64,000 nucleotides of DNA from Lepus europaeus. Lineage: Eukaryota; Chordata; Mammalia; Lagomorpha; Leporidae. Within the stretch, counting starts at the first letter, position 1, and each line of letters begins with the position of its first letter. The translations under genes were made by a program, and so were the position numbers. Of the stretch, positions 1-11,051 are shown in pieces. The notes below the pieces were generated by a model. That model made no database searches. It was not told the DNA's origin and was given only the letters and a program-made list of their open reading frames with translations. The DNA is taken from NCBI RefSeq assembly GCF_033115175.1, contig NC_084837.1, positions 9,128,266 through 9,192,265 on the forward strand. The letters are read 5' to 3'.

Positions 1-311
1 CTCATCCCATGTACACAGGACCCGGTGCAATGTGGCCGCACAGCAGGCACTCAGCATCAATTTCCTTCTCCAAAAGTAGTCTCTGATCTCAAGAGCTTTA
101 ACTGCTACCAGAGTCATAAATGTTACATAGAATCTCGCAAATACGACCTCAAAGACATCGCAGGCTTGGCTTAGAGAAATATATTTTTATACTGCATCCC
201 ATGCATCCTGCTCAGTATCCAAGGTGACTGAACCTGCATTTTCCCAGGAAGCCCATAGCTTTCATCATTCTGAAATGAGGCTATAATGGCCAAAGGCTAG
301 AAAAAGCCACG
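1..311. other. Unassigned sequence at window edge
   Basis: No repeat family, exon or RNA gene is recognised. Base composition is ordinary and all frames are broken by stops. Confidence 0.4.
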
Positions 312-593
312 TTGGGGCAGGAGTTTGGTGCTGTGGACTCCATATCCACACCAGAGCACCTGCACTTAAATTCTGGCTCCACTTCTGATTCTAGCTTCCT
401 GCGAATACTCACCCTTGGAGCAGCAGGTGATGGACCAGATACCTGGGTCCCTACCACCTATGTAGGAGACCCAGACTGAGTTCCAGGTTCCCAGCTTTGC
501 CCTGGCCCAGCCCTGGCTCTGCTGAGCATTTGGGGAATGAGCCAACAAATGAAAGATCTCTGTCTTTTTGCCTGTGAAATAAATAAAGAAATA
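312..593 (+). mobile_element. Old, diverged C-type SINE
   Basis: A degraded SINE head (GTTTGGTGCTGTGG) is followed by a recognisable body (GGAGACCCAGACTGAGTTCC) and a GAAATAAATAAAG tail. It shares the GACCCAGACTGAGTTCC block with the copy at 40268, so both seem to belong to an older subfamily. Confidence 0.75.
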
Positions 594-594
594 T

Positions 595-900
595 GGGGCC
601 AGCATTGTGACAAAGGGGGTATTCCATATGGATGCCGCTTCAAGTCCCGGCTGTACCACTTCTGATCCAGCTCCCTGCTGACATGCCTGGGAAAGCAGCA
701 GAGAATGGCCCAAGTGCTTGGGGCCCTGCACCCATCTGGGAGACCTGGAGGAAGCTCCTGGCTCCTGGCTTTGGCCTGGCCCAGCCCTGGCAATTGTGGC
801 CATTTGGGGAGTGAACCTGCAGATGGAAGACCTCTCTTTGTCTTTTTCTCTATATATCTGTAACTGTGTCTTTCAAATAAATTTAAAAAGAGTAATTAAT
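595..900 (+). mobile_element. C-type SINE, full length
   Basis: It starts GGGGCCAGCATTGTGAC, has the box-B-like TTCAAGTCCCGGC and ends TTTCAAATAAATTTAAAAAG. It lies directly after the tail of the previous SINE, so it probably inserted into that A-rich end. Confidence 0.9.
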
Positions 901-1162
901 TAATTAACATTTTTACAAAAAGTAAGGACCACATTAGACAAAGTTAATTCATTGGTGTCAATGCAATTATCAATTTGGTAAATTACTTACTACTTTCCAA
1001 GCACTTAATAAGTGAATTATATAAGTTGGTGACAATCAACCACTAAGACTCATCCATTGCATTTTGTTCTAATACTTTGCAGGGATTTGAAAGAAAGGAA
1101 AACCTTCTACAATGTCAAGGAGCTGCTGACTGTGTCTAGAAGCCAATATTAAGACAACTTGA
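901..1162. other. Unassigned AT-rich spacer
   Basis: AT-rich sequence between two SINEs. Nothing is recognised in it. Confidence 0.4.
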
Positions 1163-1490
1163 GGGGCCCAGTGCTGTGGCGCAATATGCTAATCCTCCAC
1201 ACATGGCACCAGCATCCCATATGGGAGCCGGTTCTAGTCTTGGCTGCTCCTCTTCCAGTCCAGCTCCCTCTGTGACCTGGAAAAGCAGTAGAGGACAGCC
1301 CAAGTGCTTGGGCCCCTGCACCCACATGAGAGACCGGAAGAAGCTCCTGGCTCCTGGCTTCGGATCGGTGCGGCTCCAGCCATTGCGGCCATTTGGGGAG
1401 TGAACCAGTGGATGGAGGACCTGTCTGTCTGTCTCTCTCTCTCTCTCTGCCTCCCCTCTCTCTGTGTAACTCTGACCTTCTGACATTACA
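1163..1490 (+). mobile_element. C-type SINE, full length
   Basis: The head is GGGGCCCAGTGCTGTGGC. The middle contains GCTAATCCTCCAC, which also marks the youngest subfamily, but the rest of the body is the standard type. The tail has lost the AAATAAAT repeats. Confidence 0.88.
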
Positions 1491-1584
1491 AAGAGCTCTC
1501 AAGTGGAGTCAAACTAAGAAATCATACGTCACAGTCAACTCCACATTCCTGACGGACGTGCCGGTTTGAAGTCAACTCCTCGGT

Positions 1585-2010
1585 TTGCATGGGAAATGCA
1601 TGTATTCATTCAACGAAGGTATTGAGTTCTGGGGATTTGTCAAGCACCAGATAAGAAACCAGGGATGCCCAGGTGGATAATCAGATGCCATTCCTGCCCC
1701 CGTGGGACATAGATTCCAGAGAGGAAGATGCACATTGTCAAGGTTAAGTACACAGCTGCCTCCAAAAATACAAGCAAGACCCAGGATCTATAGGAACATA
1801 TAACTGGACCCAATCTAGTCTGGCAAGACCAGAAAGGCTTTTGTGGGGGTCGTGATGGCTTAGCTGAGTTTTGAGGGGCGTTGTCTGGGTGAAGGGAAGA
1901 AGGACATTCTGGAAGAAGAAGTGATATCGATAGAGGTTGTGCTATTTTCGCCTTACAACATATTCCAAAGACACCCATAAAGATGGCTCGAGATATCTGG
2001 CTCACATAGC
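1585..2010 (-). mobile_element. L2 (LINE2) relic, antisense
   Basis: ATTCATTCAACGAAGGTATTGAG is the reverse complement of the L2 3' end. GCCATTCCTGCCCCCGTGG and the GGTTAAG... GAGTTTTGAGG blocks follow in the order seen in antisense L2. Heavily diverged and non-coding. Confidence 0.55.
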
Positions 2011-2734
2011 TCAGTGTATAATAACATTATTCACGTCATAATTCCACAGCACCTTTGACACTTTTGTGGCTTCAGTAAATTAAGAAAATGTTCCCCAAAT
2101 GTTTCAAAATATTATCTCAGCACTCAAAAGAAGACAATTGGTCTGGAGTCCGTGAAAATTGTGGGATAAAGACAACTACTGAGATGACCAGATAGTAGCC
2201 TGGCCCTGTGTCCGAGATACAGACATGGGCCATGTGGTCAGTGTGGGGGCAAGAAACACAGGGCCCTTGGGAGTGAGCACCGGAGGCGGCCGCAGCAGCA
2301 GTGCTGGGCTTTCTCCGAGCTGTGGCTGAACAAGGACCATGGAATTTTAGATCAGAACTGACCTTAGAATTTCTCTCTTTTATTCTCAAAGAGCCAGGTT
2401 TTTGCTGCATGATGCCATCTGGCTAAGAAACTTTTGTTATAGCTTTCAAACAATAAGAGTAATGCACTCTAATTTTTAAAAAAACTAAAAATTATAGGAA
2501 AGAGTAAACAATCAGAAACTGTATATCTATTTTACTCCATTATATAATGTGCATAAGGAAATACAATTGTTCCCTTATCATTCCTTAAAAAGCCACTATT
2601 TTCTTCATGGAATTTCCTTATAACTCTGAATTTGGTAGCTTCCTTTTCTTCTAGTAGGAGTGTTTGATGTCAGTAACTTCCTTGCAAACACTGGGCACCT
2701 ACATCTCACCTCTTCTGGTCTGTGGTGTTTTGCT
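2011..2734. other. Unassigned sequence
   Basis: I see no repeat or exon that I can name. The segment 2280-2300 is locally GC-rich (GGAGGCGGCCGCAGCAGCAG). Confidence 0.35.
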
Positions 2735-4240
2735 GGCATCCAGTTCTAAACATTTTCTGATTTCCCTCCAGATTTCTTCCTCATGAAATAAATGTTCCAT
2801 TTAATTTCCAAGTATTTGGGAATTTTTCAAATAATTTTTAAATTGATTTCTACTTTAATTTGGTAGTCAGAGACTTCTACTTCCTTACTGACTTGCTACA
2901 CTGTTGGTTTAGGAATTATAAATGAGGAATATTGAAATGTCCAACTATAATTATGCATTTACTTTTCCTTTCAATTATTTCCATCTTTCTTCATGCGTTT
3001 TGTAGCTGTGCAGTGCGTTGCGTATACTTTTGGAATGATCACGTCCTCTTGATTAATTGACTTTCTTATCATCAGGAAATATACCTTTTTATTCTTGGCG
3101 ACATTACAAGTCTGCTTTGACATAAATAGAGCCACTCCGATGTTATTTTGACCGCCGTCCTCATGTTCAGTTCAGTAACAGGGATGTGGTTCTTTGTGCT
3201 GAAAAGACATAAAGCAAAACCAGAACACACAATGCTTTAGTCCCTCCGGCGATGAATTGCGACAACACATGTGAATCGTGGTCTGCGGGGAAGCTCATTC
3301 AAGACCCAGTGCCCAGTTTTATTTTATTTATTTATTTGGAGGGAGAGGGTAGCCACATAGGTTAGCATGCTTTGCCTATCGCATGTCAAAATTCCAGACC
3401 CCCAGAAGGTAAACCATCGCTCACCATAAACCCCATTATTTGTAGGAGACGCTTAGGCTAAGTGAGCCTTGTCACCAGCTCTGGGGTTGGGACTGACACT
3501 CCCCACACCCAGGTCTCCAGCCACCAGCTGCAGGCCCACCTCATGAGCACGGCCGCCTCGGGCCTTCTAGGCCGGTTGACTGTGTAGCAGGTGTGTGGTT
3601 TCCATCCTTTCTTTTTTAACACGTATGCGGTTTTATACCTACAGTGGCCTTCTTATAAGCAGTGTAGGCTCCATCTTGCTCTGGTACCTAACTTGACCAT
3701 CAACCTCTGTCTTTTATTAGAAGTGTTTAAATCACTCATATTTATGTATTTCTCAATATGGTGGACTTTAAACATAGCTTGCTATATTTTTACTATTGAT
3801 TTTACCTGATCTTTGCTCCATTTTTTCTTGATTTCTTTTGCATAATGTATTTTTATAATCCCATTATATTTCCACTATCAGCTTATCAACTAGGCCCTTT
3901 GGTTCTATGTTTTCAGTGGCTACTCTAATGATAGCAGTATTTGAGGTGTATGTATTTATATGTGAAGATATAGTTATATTTTTAAATTATCTTTAGCTCA
4001 TTTCAAATAACATTGTATAACTTAAATAGTGTAGGAAATTTACAAGAGTCTGGTTCCATTTTCACCCTCGGACTTCCGTGCTATTTTTGTTGTACATTTT
4101 GCTTGTAAAAATGACAAACTCCACAATGCATTGTTTTTATTTTTGCTCTAGTCAATTATCTTTTAAACAGATTAAAGGTAAGAAATATTCCTTTTTGCTG
4201 CAATAATTTTATTCATAATTCTGTAAAATAATACCTTCAC
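2735..4240 (-). mobile_element. Ancient L1 (L1M-type) relic, antisense
   Basis: Reading along the plus strand, diverged but collinear antisense L1 blocks occur: TTCCAAGTATTTGGGAATTT, CCAACTATAATTATGCATTT, ATAGCCACTCC-like sequence, then TTTTATTAGAAGTGTTTAAA and CAATTATCTTTTAAACAGATT. A block at about 3185-3590 does not fit and may be a separate degraded insertion. No open frame remains. Confidence 0.7.
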
Positions 4241-4507
4241 TCAGGGCCATAGCAAATGTGTAAGTTCACTCCTTTTGATACAGGTAAAGGCAAGCTATCA
4301 TTTAATAGAACAATTTTCACGGCTAACAGTGAGTTCCTGGGAGGCAATACTTAGTACTTACACAGCCCTCTTTGTTTTTGTTCGGTAAGTATTTATAGAG
4401 AGTGCGGCACATATCTCGCAAATAAACATTTCTTTCATAAATGGTTTTTCTCCCAATTACTTTAATATTTTTATCCACCAATCTAGCACCATCATATCTC
4501 TCAGATT

Positions 4508-4830
4508 TTCTTAAAAGAGTTATTTGGAAGACAAAATGTCAGAGAGAGAAAGAGACAGAGAGAGAGAGGGAGAAAGAGAGGGAGAGAGGGAGAAAGAGAG
4601 AGAGAGAGAGAGAAAGTTCCATCTGCTGTTTCATTCCCCGAAGTGGCCGCAACAGCCAGGACTGAGCCAGGTTAAGCCAAGAGCCAGGAACCCATCAACG
4701 TCTCCCACAGGGGTGGCAGGGACCCAAGGACTTGGGCCTTCCCAGGTGCGTAGTGGGAAGCTAGATCAGAGGCAGGGTGGCCAGGACTCAAAACATCACT
4801 GCAAAATGGGGTGACACCAGCATCACCCAC
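4508..4830 (-). mobile_element. C-type SINE, diverged, with long GA tract
   Basis: An antisense SINE body (GCCGCAACAGCCAGGACTGAG, CCCAAGGACTTGGGCC) follows a GA-rich tract at 4545-4614. The head, on the right side, is poorly preserved. Confidence 0.85.
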
Positions 4831-5746
4831 TGTGTGGTAACACCAGACTCTCAGATGTTTCTATACCAGACTATGCCCTGTGTACTACAAATACCTCACA
4901 CTAAAATGTTGACCCTTATCTATTGCTGATTTCTTGGAAAATCATCTAGTTTCAGTGCAAGAAGTTAAACATTTCAAACAGCTTTGATGCTTATTTATTA
5001 ACCACAATAGCAACTCTATTGGAGTATCTCCCTCGACACTGTGCCAATCAACTCTTTAAACTAATTGAATGATTTTGCACTATTTTCATTGGCACCATGG
5101 TATTATGTTTTCTCCATTTACGGAATGGCCTTCAAGATGACACCTCATATTTCTTGTTACTGAGGTTCCAGCTTGTTGGTTTACACAGGAAATTGGGAGC
5201 CGCAGAGGCCACGCACGGTACCTAAAGCAGCAGATGGAGCAGATGGAGGACTTCTGTTCAGGATTCCTTCTCTCAGGCTCATGGCTGTGCTGTGATGTCA
5301 CTGCTTTCCTTCCCTTTAGAACATCAATGTTACTACCATCAGTGAACTCACCCTAAGGATGCAATCAGAGTTTAAGTTACTGAAATGATTATTTTCTCTG
5401 GATCACTAGGTTATCAATTGATACATGATTCCTTAGTCTAGATCCACCTTTAGTTGTTCATTTCTTTTCCATCTAAATGTTGTGGTTGAGTAGGTAGAAC
5501 ATTTATAAGAACCGAAACGCAAATCCGCTAAGCAAGAAGAGGAATTTGCCATCAGAGTCTCTAACGGACTCCTGTCCAGCCTCCCGGATACCCATTTTCT
5601 TTCGTCTCTCTGTTCCTGTTTGCTGCTCTTCAGGGGTACATTTTATGTGCACAGTTGATGGGCTGGGACTTTTTGTAGTTGTGTTTGGTTTAGTCCTCCT
5701 CAATAGAAATAAACAAACATGTATGTGTATAAATATGCATATATAT
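4831..5746. other. Unassigned sequence
   Basis: About 0.9 kb with no recognised repeat family. Short open frames at 5086-5301 and 5503-5764 show no family features. Confidence 0.35.
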
Positions 5747-5869
5747 AAATGTGGATCTTCTTAAAGTTCATGGAAAATCTGTATTTTTAAAAAAATTCTG
5801 CATGGATTTCAAAACTTTTGTGCCTGAATAAACTTATTGTTTAGTTACATTTTCCAAAAAACTCGCTTT
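5747..5869 (+). mobile_element. Mariner-like mini-transposon copy
   Basis: AAAGTTCATGGAAAAT on the left and ATTTTCCAAAAAACTC on the right are partly inverted copies. The interior GCATGGATTTCAAAACTTTTG...AATAAACTTATT matches the inverse of the copies at 39778 and 47803. The right end abuts a SINE tail. Confidence 0.55.
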
Positions 5870-6098
5870 TAAAGATTTATACATTTATTTGAAAGGCAGA
5901 GTGACACAGAGAGAGGGGGAAACAGAGAGAGAGAGAGAGAGACAGACAGAGACAGAGACAGAGACAGAGACAGAGACAGAGAGTGTTCCATCTGCTGGTT
6001 CACTCCCCAAATGGCCACAACAGCCAGGGCTGAGCCAGACCAAAGCCAGGAGCCAGGAGCCGGGAATTCCAGGCTGGTCTCCCATGTGGGTGGCACAC
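5870..6098 (-). mobile_element. C-type SINE, 5'-truncated
   Basis: Antisense tail (AAAGATTTATACATTTATTTG) and body are present, but sequence stops after GTCTCCCATGTGGGTGGCA, so the promoter half is missing. A (GACAGA)n tract lies at 5940-5982. Confidence 0.88.
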
Positions 6099-6214
6099 GC
6101 GTATGTACATAAACCTCTGGAAGTGCTATTTGGGTCATCTAACACTTTCATTTATCTCTTCATATTCTTCTCGGTCTTCTTAAATATATAGACCATACTT
6201 AGAATATTTTAATG

Positions 6215-6480
6215 TCCTTTTCTATCAGCGCTAAGGTTTGTTGCTATTGATTGAATTTTCTTCTAGTGTGGAATATATTTTCCTGGGTCTCTCCATAGCC
6301 CATACTTTTTGTTTTTATGTGGGACATTGTGAATTTTATGCTACTTGGGGCTGGATTTTGTTGCATTTTTGAAATAGTAATCTGTGTTCTGACATTCAGT
6401 TAAGTTACTTGGGATCAGAATCTTTTCAAGTCTGCATTGAATGTTTTGTCACGGTGAGTGTAGAGCCGCTGAGAGGTAAG
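6215..6480. mobile_element. Old LINE-type relic (same family as 13290-14370)
   Basis: ACATTGTGAATTTTATGC and CATTCAGTTAAGTTACTTGGGA also occur, diverged, at about 13850-13925. I associate this block with old mammalian L1 elements. The orientation is not certain. Confidence 0.5.
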
Positions 6481-6599
6481 TTCGTCCCTCAACCACCCAG
6501 AGCCCTGTGTATTAAATGGTCTCCGTGGTGGCTGGGGGAGCATGAACCACTCCCAATAATGCCTTGTGTCCAGGAATCACTGCTCAGTAGTGACGATGT

Positions 6600-6965
6600 A
6601 CAGTTGTTTGCCGCTACCATAATGAGACAGCACAGGCTGGGTGGTTGAAACCTCACAGTTCTGGGGGTTGAAGTTCCAGACCGAGGTCTGTCGGTTTCCC
6701 TGCTGTAGGAAGCTGACTTGCTGGCTTGCACATGGCTACCTTCATGGCCTTTCCTCCTTACGTGCATCAGAGGAGGGAGGGAGGCAGGGGGAGGGCGGAG
6801 GAGGAAGAGAAAGAGCCTCCCCTGTCTCTTCCACAGGGACCTCACCCTATAGGAGTAGGTCCTCCTTTGACCTTAACCTCCCTTTCTCCAAACACAGCCA
6901 CGATGCGGGTTAGTGCTTCAGCGTCCCGGCTTGGGCAGGGCACATACATTCAGCCCAGAACAACT
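6600..6965 (-). mobile_element. MaLR/MLT1-type solo LTR
   Basis: CAGGCTGGGTGGTTGAAACC, CACAGTTCTGGGGGTTGAAGTTCCAGA and, at the right, ACATTCAGCCCAGAACA are the antisense hallmarks of MLT1 LTRs (ERVL-MaLR class). A GGGAGGGAGG-rich insert lies at 6773-6812. No internal retroviral gene is present. Confidence 0.65.
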
Positions 6966-7632
6966 GTTTCTAGTGATTGTTCCCCTGGTCTCAGGCAGGA
7001 TCTGTCCAAGCAGGTGCAGGTCACTACTTAGCTGCAGATCCCAGGGCACAATTCTCTCTGTCTCCTGTGCCCCTTCTCCGTGCATTCCTCTCTGCTACTG
7101 CCCTCCAGAAATTCTGGCTCTCTTACTCTCCCAATTGCTGGCCTGTGTCTCCATCACCCAGGGAGAGCAGGAGGCTTTGTGTGGGCCCCGCTCCGTGCAC
7201 TGCAGCCTGAAGCTGGGGCAATCCCAGGGCTCACCCGATTTGTCTCCCTTCCCTTAAGTACCACAGTCTTAGGATGCCCGTGGTTGGGATTTCCACGCCA
7301 TCCGGTCCTTTCTTTTGTCGGGTTTTTAGTTGTGTAAATGCAAGGGTAAATGCAGCTGGTGTGTTTAAGCAGGACAGCCAGAAGCCGAGCCGCGTGGGGA
7401 GCACAGATTGTTTCCATTAGTGGCAGTCCACGATGATGCGGTGCATGGAAAATGGCCACTCAGCTTTCTCTCCCTCCAATCTGTGTTGCTATCTGAAAAG
7501 GTCTGAAGGTATTTGAGAGATTTCCAGCAGAAGTGGAAGGCAGTCATGGAAAGCAAAGAGCCATCAGGCTGGTGAGCTGTAGAGTCTGGGACTTCTGGCC
7601 CCCGTATTTTCACCAACTAAAGCACATTTAAG
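6966..7632. other. Unassigned sequence
   Basis: Moderately GC-rich DNA. Short frames at 6913-7337 are stop-limited and show no family similarity. Confidence 0.35.
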
Positions 7633-8255
7633 ATGTTTGATTTATTTTGAAACTCAGAGTTTCAGAGAGAGAGAGAGGTTCATTTCCCAGATAGCTGCAA
7701 TAGCCAGGGCTGGGCCAGGCCAAAGCCAAGAACCAGGATCTGGATCGCCCATGGGGTTGGCAGAGGTCCAAACACTTGCGCCATCCTCCATTGCTTTTCC
7801 CACGCCATTAGCTGGGAGCTGGATTGAAACTGGAGCATGGGGCCTGATGCTGTAGCATAGTAGGTAAAGCCACTGCCTGCAGTGCCAGTATCCCACAGGG
7901 ACCCTGGTTCAAGTCCTGGCTGCTCCACTTCTGATCCAGTTCTCTGCTATGGCCTGGGAAAACAGTAGAAGATGGCCCAGGTCCTTGGGCTCCTGCACCC
8001 ATGTGGGAGACCAGGAAGAAGCTCCTGGCTTTGGATCCGCACAGCTCCAGCCATTGAGGCCATCTGGGGAGTGAACCAGTGAATGAAGACCTATCTCTCT
8101 CTCTTTTTCTGCCTCTGCCTTTCAAATAAATAAATAAATCTTAAAAGAAAAAGAAAGAAAGAGAGAGAGAAAAAAAGAAAGAAAAAGAAGAAAGAAAGAA
8201 TGAACAAATGAACCTGGAGCTGCTGGGACAGGAACCGTTGCCCAGGTGGCACGCC
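7633..8255 (-). mobile_element. C-type SINE split by a second SINE
   Basis: The antisense body runs to TGGATTGAAACTGGAGC and appears to resume at 8209 with TGAACCTGGAGCTGCTGGGACAGGAACC. The intervening 7837-8208 is a plus-strand SINE. Confidence 0.75.
7837..8208 (+). mobile_element. C-type SINE nested in an older SINE
   Basis: Complete copy from TGGGGCCTGATGCTGTAGC to AAATAAATAAATCTT, followed by a long GAAA-rich tail. It is flanked by TGAAACTGGAGC (7825-7836) and TGAACCTGGAGC (8209-8220), an 11/12 target-site duplication within the host SINE. Confidence 0.92.
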
Positions 8256-8261
8256 AGTGTG

Positions 8262-8376
8262 CTGTTACCATGGTGACATTTGTTCCTTAATCACCCCAGG
8301 AACTGTTACCCACAGAGTGACACTGTGTTGAGCTGTTACAACACTGTGTTTATTTAAATTATCAAAGCCTGTTACC
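8262..8376. promoter_or_regulatory. Cluster of CTGTTAC motifs with an X-box-like palindrome
   Basis: CTGTTACC occurs at 8262, 8303 and 8369, and CTGTTACA at 8333. The first lies in GTTACCATGGTGAC (8264-8277), which resembles the palindromic RFX X-box. No promoter lies nearby, so a regulatory role is only possible. Confidence 0.25.
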
Positions 8377-8410
8377 ACACTACATCCAGGCCCCTTGATT
8401 TATGGTAGAG

Positions 8411-8477
8411 GTTTTTTTTTTTTTTTTAAGATTTATTTATTTATTTGAGAGTCAGAGTTACACAGAGAGAAGGAGAG

Positions 8478-8519
<42 letters not shown>

Positions 8520-8776
8520 CTTCCATCCGCTGGTTCACTCCCCAGATGGCTGCAAGGGCTGCAGTTGCGCTGAACCAAAGCCAGGAGCCAGGAGTTTTCT
8601 CTTGGTCTCATACTTGGGTGCAGGGGTCCAAGTACTTGGGTCATCTTCCACTGCTTTCCTAGGCCATAGCAGAGAGCTGGATCGGAAGTGGAGTGGCCGG
8701 GACTCAAACCAGCACCCATATGGGATGCCGGCACTGCAGGTGGTAGCTTTACCCGCTACACCACAGCGCCTGCCCC
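8411..8776 (-). mobile_element. C-type SINE, full length, with poly(T) and (GA)n
   Basis: Runs from a T tract and AAGATTTATTTATTTATTTG through (GA)n at about 8480-8517 to the complete head complement CTACACCACAGCGCCTGCCCC. Confidence 0.93.
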
Positions 8777-9225
8777 ATGATAGTTTTGTTCTAGTAAACC
8801 CATCCCAAATTGAAAATATCATAAATCAAAGCTGCATCTAGGCCTATGAAGCATCATAGATCAACCCAGCCGACCTGGAGCAGGCTCAGAACACCTGCAT
8901 GAGCCTGAGAATGGGCAAAGCCGTCCAACACAAAGCCTACTTTGCAACCAAGGGTAGTGCACCTCGTGTAATTTATTGGCTCCCTGTATCCAAAAGGCCA
9001 CTCATGCACTGAGAGTGGCAGTCCCTGCCCTCCTGACTGTGAGACTGGCGGAGAGCTGCCCCGATCCTGCTGCCCCAGCCTCTGGAGGTGGATGGGACCC
9101 CGTAGCGCTGAGCTGGGACAAGATCCACGTTCAAAACCCCAAGGGTTATTTCTGCTGAATGTGTATGGTTTGCATCCCATTGCTGAGTTGAGAAAGCCCA
9201 AGTCAAACTATCTTGAGAATGACCT
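8777..9225. mobile_element. Tigger-type DNA transposon fragment
   Basis: AAATTGAAAATATCATAAATC, GCATCATAGATCAACCCAGCC and the right end TGAATGTGTATGGTTTGCATCC...AAGTCAAACTATCTTGAG match the terminal part of Tigger (pogo-like) elements, with typical CpG decay. It is non-coding here. Orientation is not assigned. Confidence 0.6.
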
Positions 9226-9385
9226 ACATTTGTGTGGTGAAGCCTAAACCCTCTTCATCCAACCTAATAGTATAGGAATTATCTGAAAAGTGAGTTGCTA
9301 TAATAGAAATAAAATAGAAACGTCAGTTTTTCCTGGGGAAGCACTTTTTTCCTCCTGAGGTTTATCCTTAGAAATTTGACTCTGG

Positions 9386-9735
9386 GGTCTGTGCTGTGGC
9401 ACAGTGGGTTAAACTACAGCCTGCAGTGCCAGCATCCCCTCTGCTCCACTTCCAATCCAGCTCTCTGCTAAGGCACCTGGGAGAGCAGCAGAGGTGGCCC
9501 AAGTCCTTGAGCCTCTGCACTTCCGTGGGAAATGCGAAAGAAGTTGCTGGCTCCTGGCTTCATCCTGGCCCAGCCCTGCTGGTTGTGACCACTGCGGGAG
9601 TGAACCAGTGGATGGAAGCTCTCTTTCTCTGTCTCTGTCTCTGTCTCTCCTCTTTCTGTGTAACTCTGCCTTTCAAATAAATAAATAAATAAATCTTCTA
9701 AAAAATGTCTTATTAAAATAAAAAAATCAAAAAAG
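9386..9735 (+). mobile_element. C-type SINE with intact target-site duplication
   Basis: The exact 15-base repeat GAAATTTGACTCTGG lies at 9371-9385 and 9736-9750. The body lacks part of the box-B region (CATCCCCTCTGCTCC), so this copy is probably inactive. Confidence 0.95.
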
Positions 9736-9959
9736 GAAATTTGACTCTGGAGCAATGCAATATTTATGAATCAGTATATCACGAGAAGTTCCGTCCCACT
9801 CCTACTTTCAGTTTCACAGAAGAATCTTTATATAGCCACACCTGTCTCTAAAACCCTGGGCTCTTCCAGGTTCCCAGACCTTAGTCCTGGGGTGAAGAGT
9901 AGCCCTTCTTGCTTCTTCTGCAGCCTTTGCTTCGGGCAGTCTTTATTTCCCTTGTAGTC

Positions 9960-10110
9960 CATTGTGCAGGTGCAGGTTGAGCGTCTTCTGTGTGTAAGAC
10001 CCTCTGGCTGGTGTTAGGAATATTTATAATCAAACAAGACTCGAGCCCACTGTCATACAGTAAGCAAGGATGGCATGCAACCCACTGACGTGCGGAGCGG
10101 TGAGAAGTGT
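9960..10110 (-). mobile_element. L2 fragment, antisense
   Basis: GTTGAGCGTCTTCTGTGTGTAAGACC...CTGGTGTTAGGAATA resembles antisense L2 (TTGAGCACCTACTATGTGCC...CTGGGGATA). Short and diverged. Confidence 0.4.
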
Positions 10111-10164
10111 TAGAGAACATTAGGCAAAGGAAATGCACGGACAGGGTGCTAAGGGACCTGACAC

Positions 10165-10380
10165 ACAGTGCTCTCTCTTTCCACCTTCTGTGGTTTCAAC
10201 TACCTGTGGGCAACATGAAGAGGGAGCGTGGTACAATTAGATACTGGGGGGAGGGAGGGGAACACATGCATATAATTTCTATTAGTATAATTATTTTATT
10301 CATTATATCGTTAGTCTCTTACTGTACCTAACCTACAAATAAAGCCTTGTCGTGGGTGTGTATGGAAAGGAAGAATCACG
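10165..10380 (+). mobile_element. Internally deleted Tigger-type DNA transposon
   Basis: CTGTGGTTTCAACTACCTGTGG is joined to GTTAGTCTCTTACTGTACCTAACCTAC...GTATGGAAAGGAAGAATCACG, the two outer parts of a Tigger-like element without its transposase region. Non-autonomous and diverged. Confidence 0.55.
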
Positions 10381-10629
10381 TCACCACGGCTGGCCCTCTG
10401 GAGCCGTGAAGTCCACGCTCACCAGCCTTTCCTGGTCTCCGTTTCATTTATCTCTGCTCTGACCGTCACTTCCTTCCTTCTGTTGTAGGGTATAGTTTGC
10501 TCTTCTTTTTCCACTTCCTTGAGGTGTGAAGTTGGGTTGCCTATTTGAGGTCTTTCTTTTTCTCTTAAACTTGTTTATCCCTTTAAACTTGCCTCTTAGC
10601 ACTGCTTATGTGGTATCTCATGCATTTTC

Positions 10630-10964
10630 TTTTTTTTTTAAAAGATTTTTTTTCTTTTTGAAAGATGGAGTTACAGAGAGAGGTAGAGAGACAGATAAAG
10701 AGATCTTCCATCTGCTGGTTCACTCCCCAGATGGCCGCAACAGCCAGAGCTGTGCCGATCCAAAGCCAGGAGCCAGGAGCCAGGAGCTTCCTCCCACGCA
10801 GACGCAGGGCCCCAAGCACCTGGGCTATCCACCACTGCTTTCCCAGGCCATAGCAGAGAGCTGGATTGGAATATGTGCAGCCAGGACTAGAATCGGCGCC
10901 CATATGGGATGCCGATGCTTCAGGCCAGGGCGTTAACCTGCTGCACCACAGCACCGGCCCCTCC
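10630..10964 (-). mobile_element. C-type SINE inserted in L1
   Basis: Full-length antisense copy ending TGCTGCACCACAGCACCGGCCCC. CATGCATTTTC (10619-10629) and CATGCGTTTCC (10965-10975) are a 9/11 target-site duplication. L1 sequence continues on both sides. Confidence 0.92.
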
Positions 10965-11022
10965 CATGCGTTTCCATACACTGTGTTTCCATTTTCATTT
11001 GTCTCAATACATTTCTTTCATT

Positions 11023-11051
11023 CCCCCTCCCCCCCCCCCTTTTTTTTTTAT
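11023..11051. repeat. C-tract followed by T-tract
   Basis: CCCCCTCC plus about ten C and eleven T residues interrupt the antisense L1. Probably slippage-prone. Confidence 0.8.

Noticed and set aside
5869..6191. Ser/Leu or Arg/Glu/Thr repeat peptides
   Set aside because: They come from the (GACAGA)n pyrimidine tract of a SINE. Equivalent peptides at 4441, 8441, 12123 and 33331 have the same origin.
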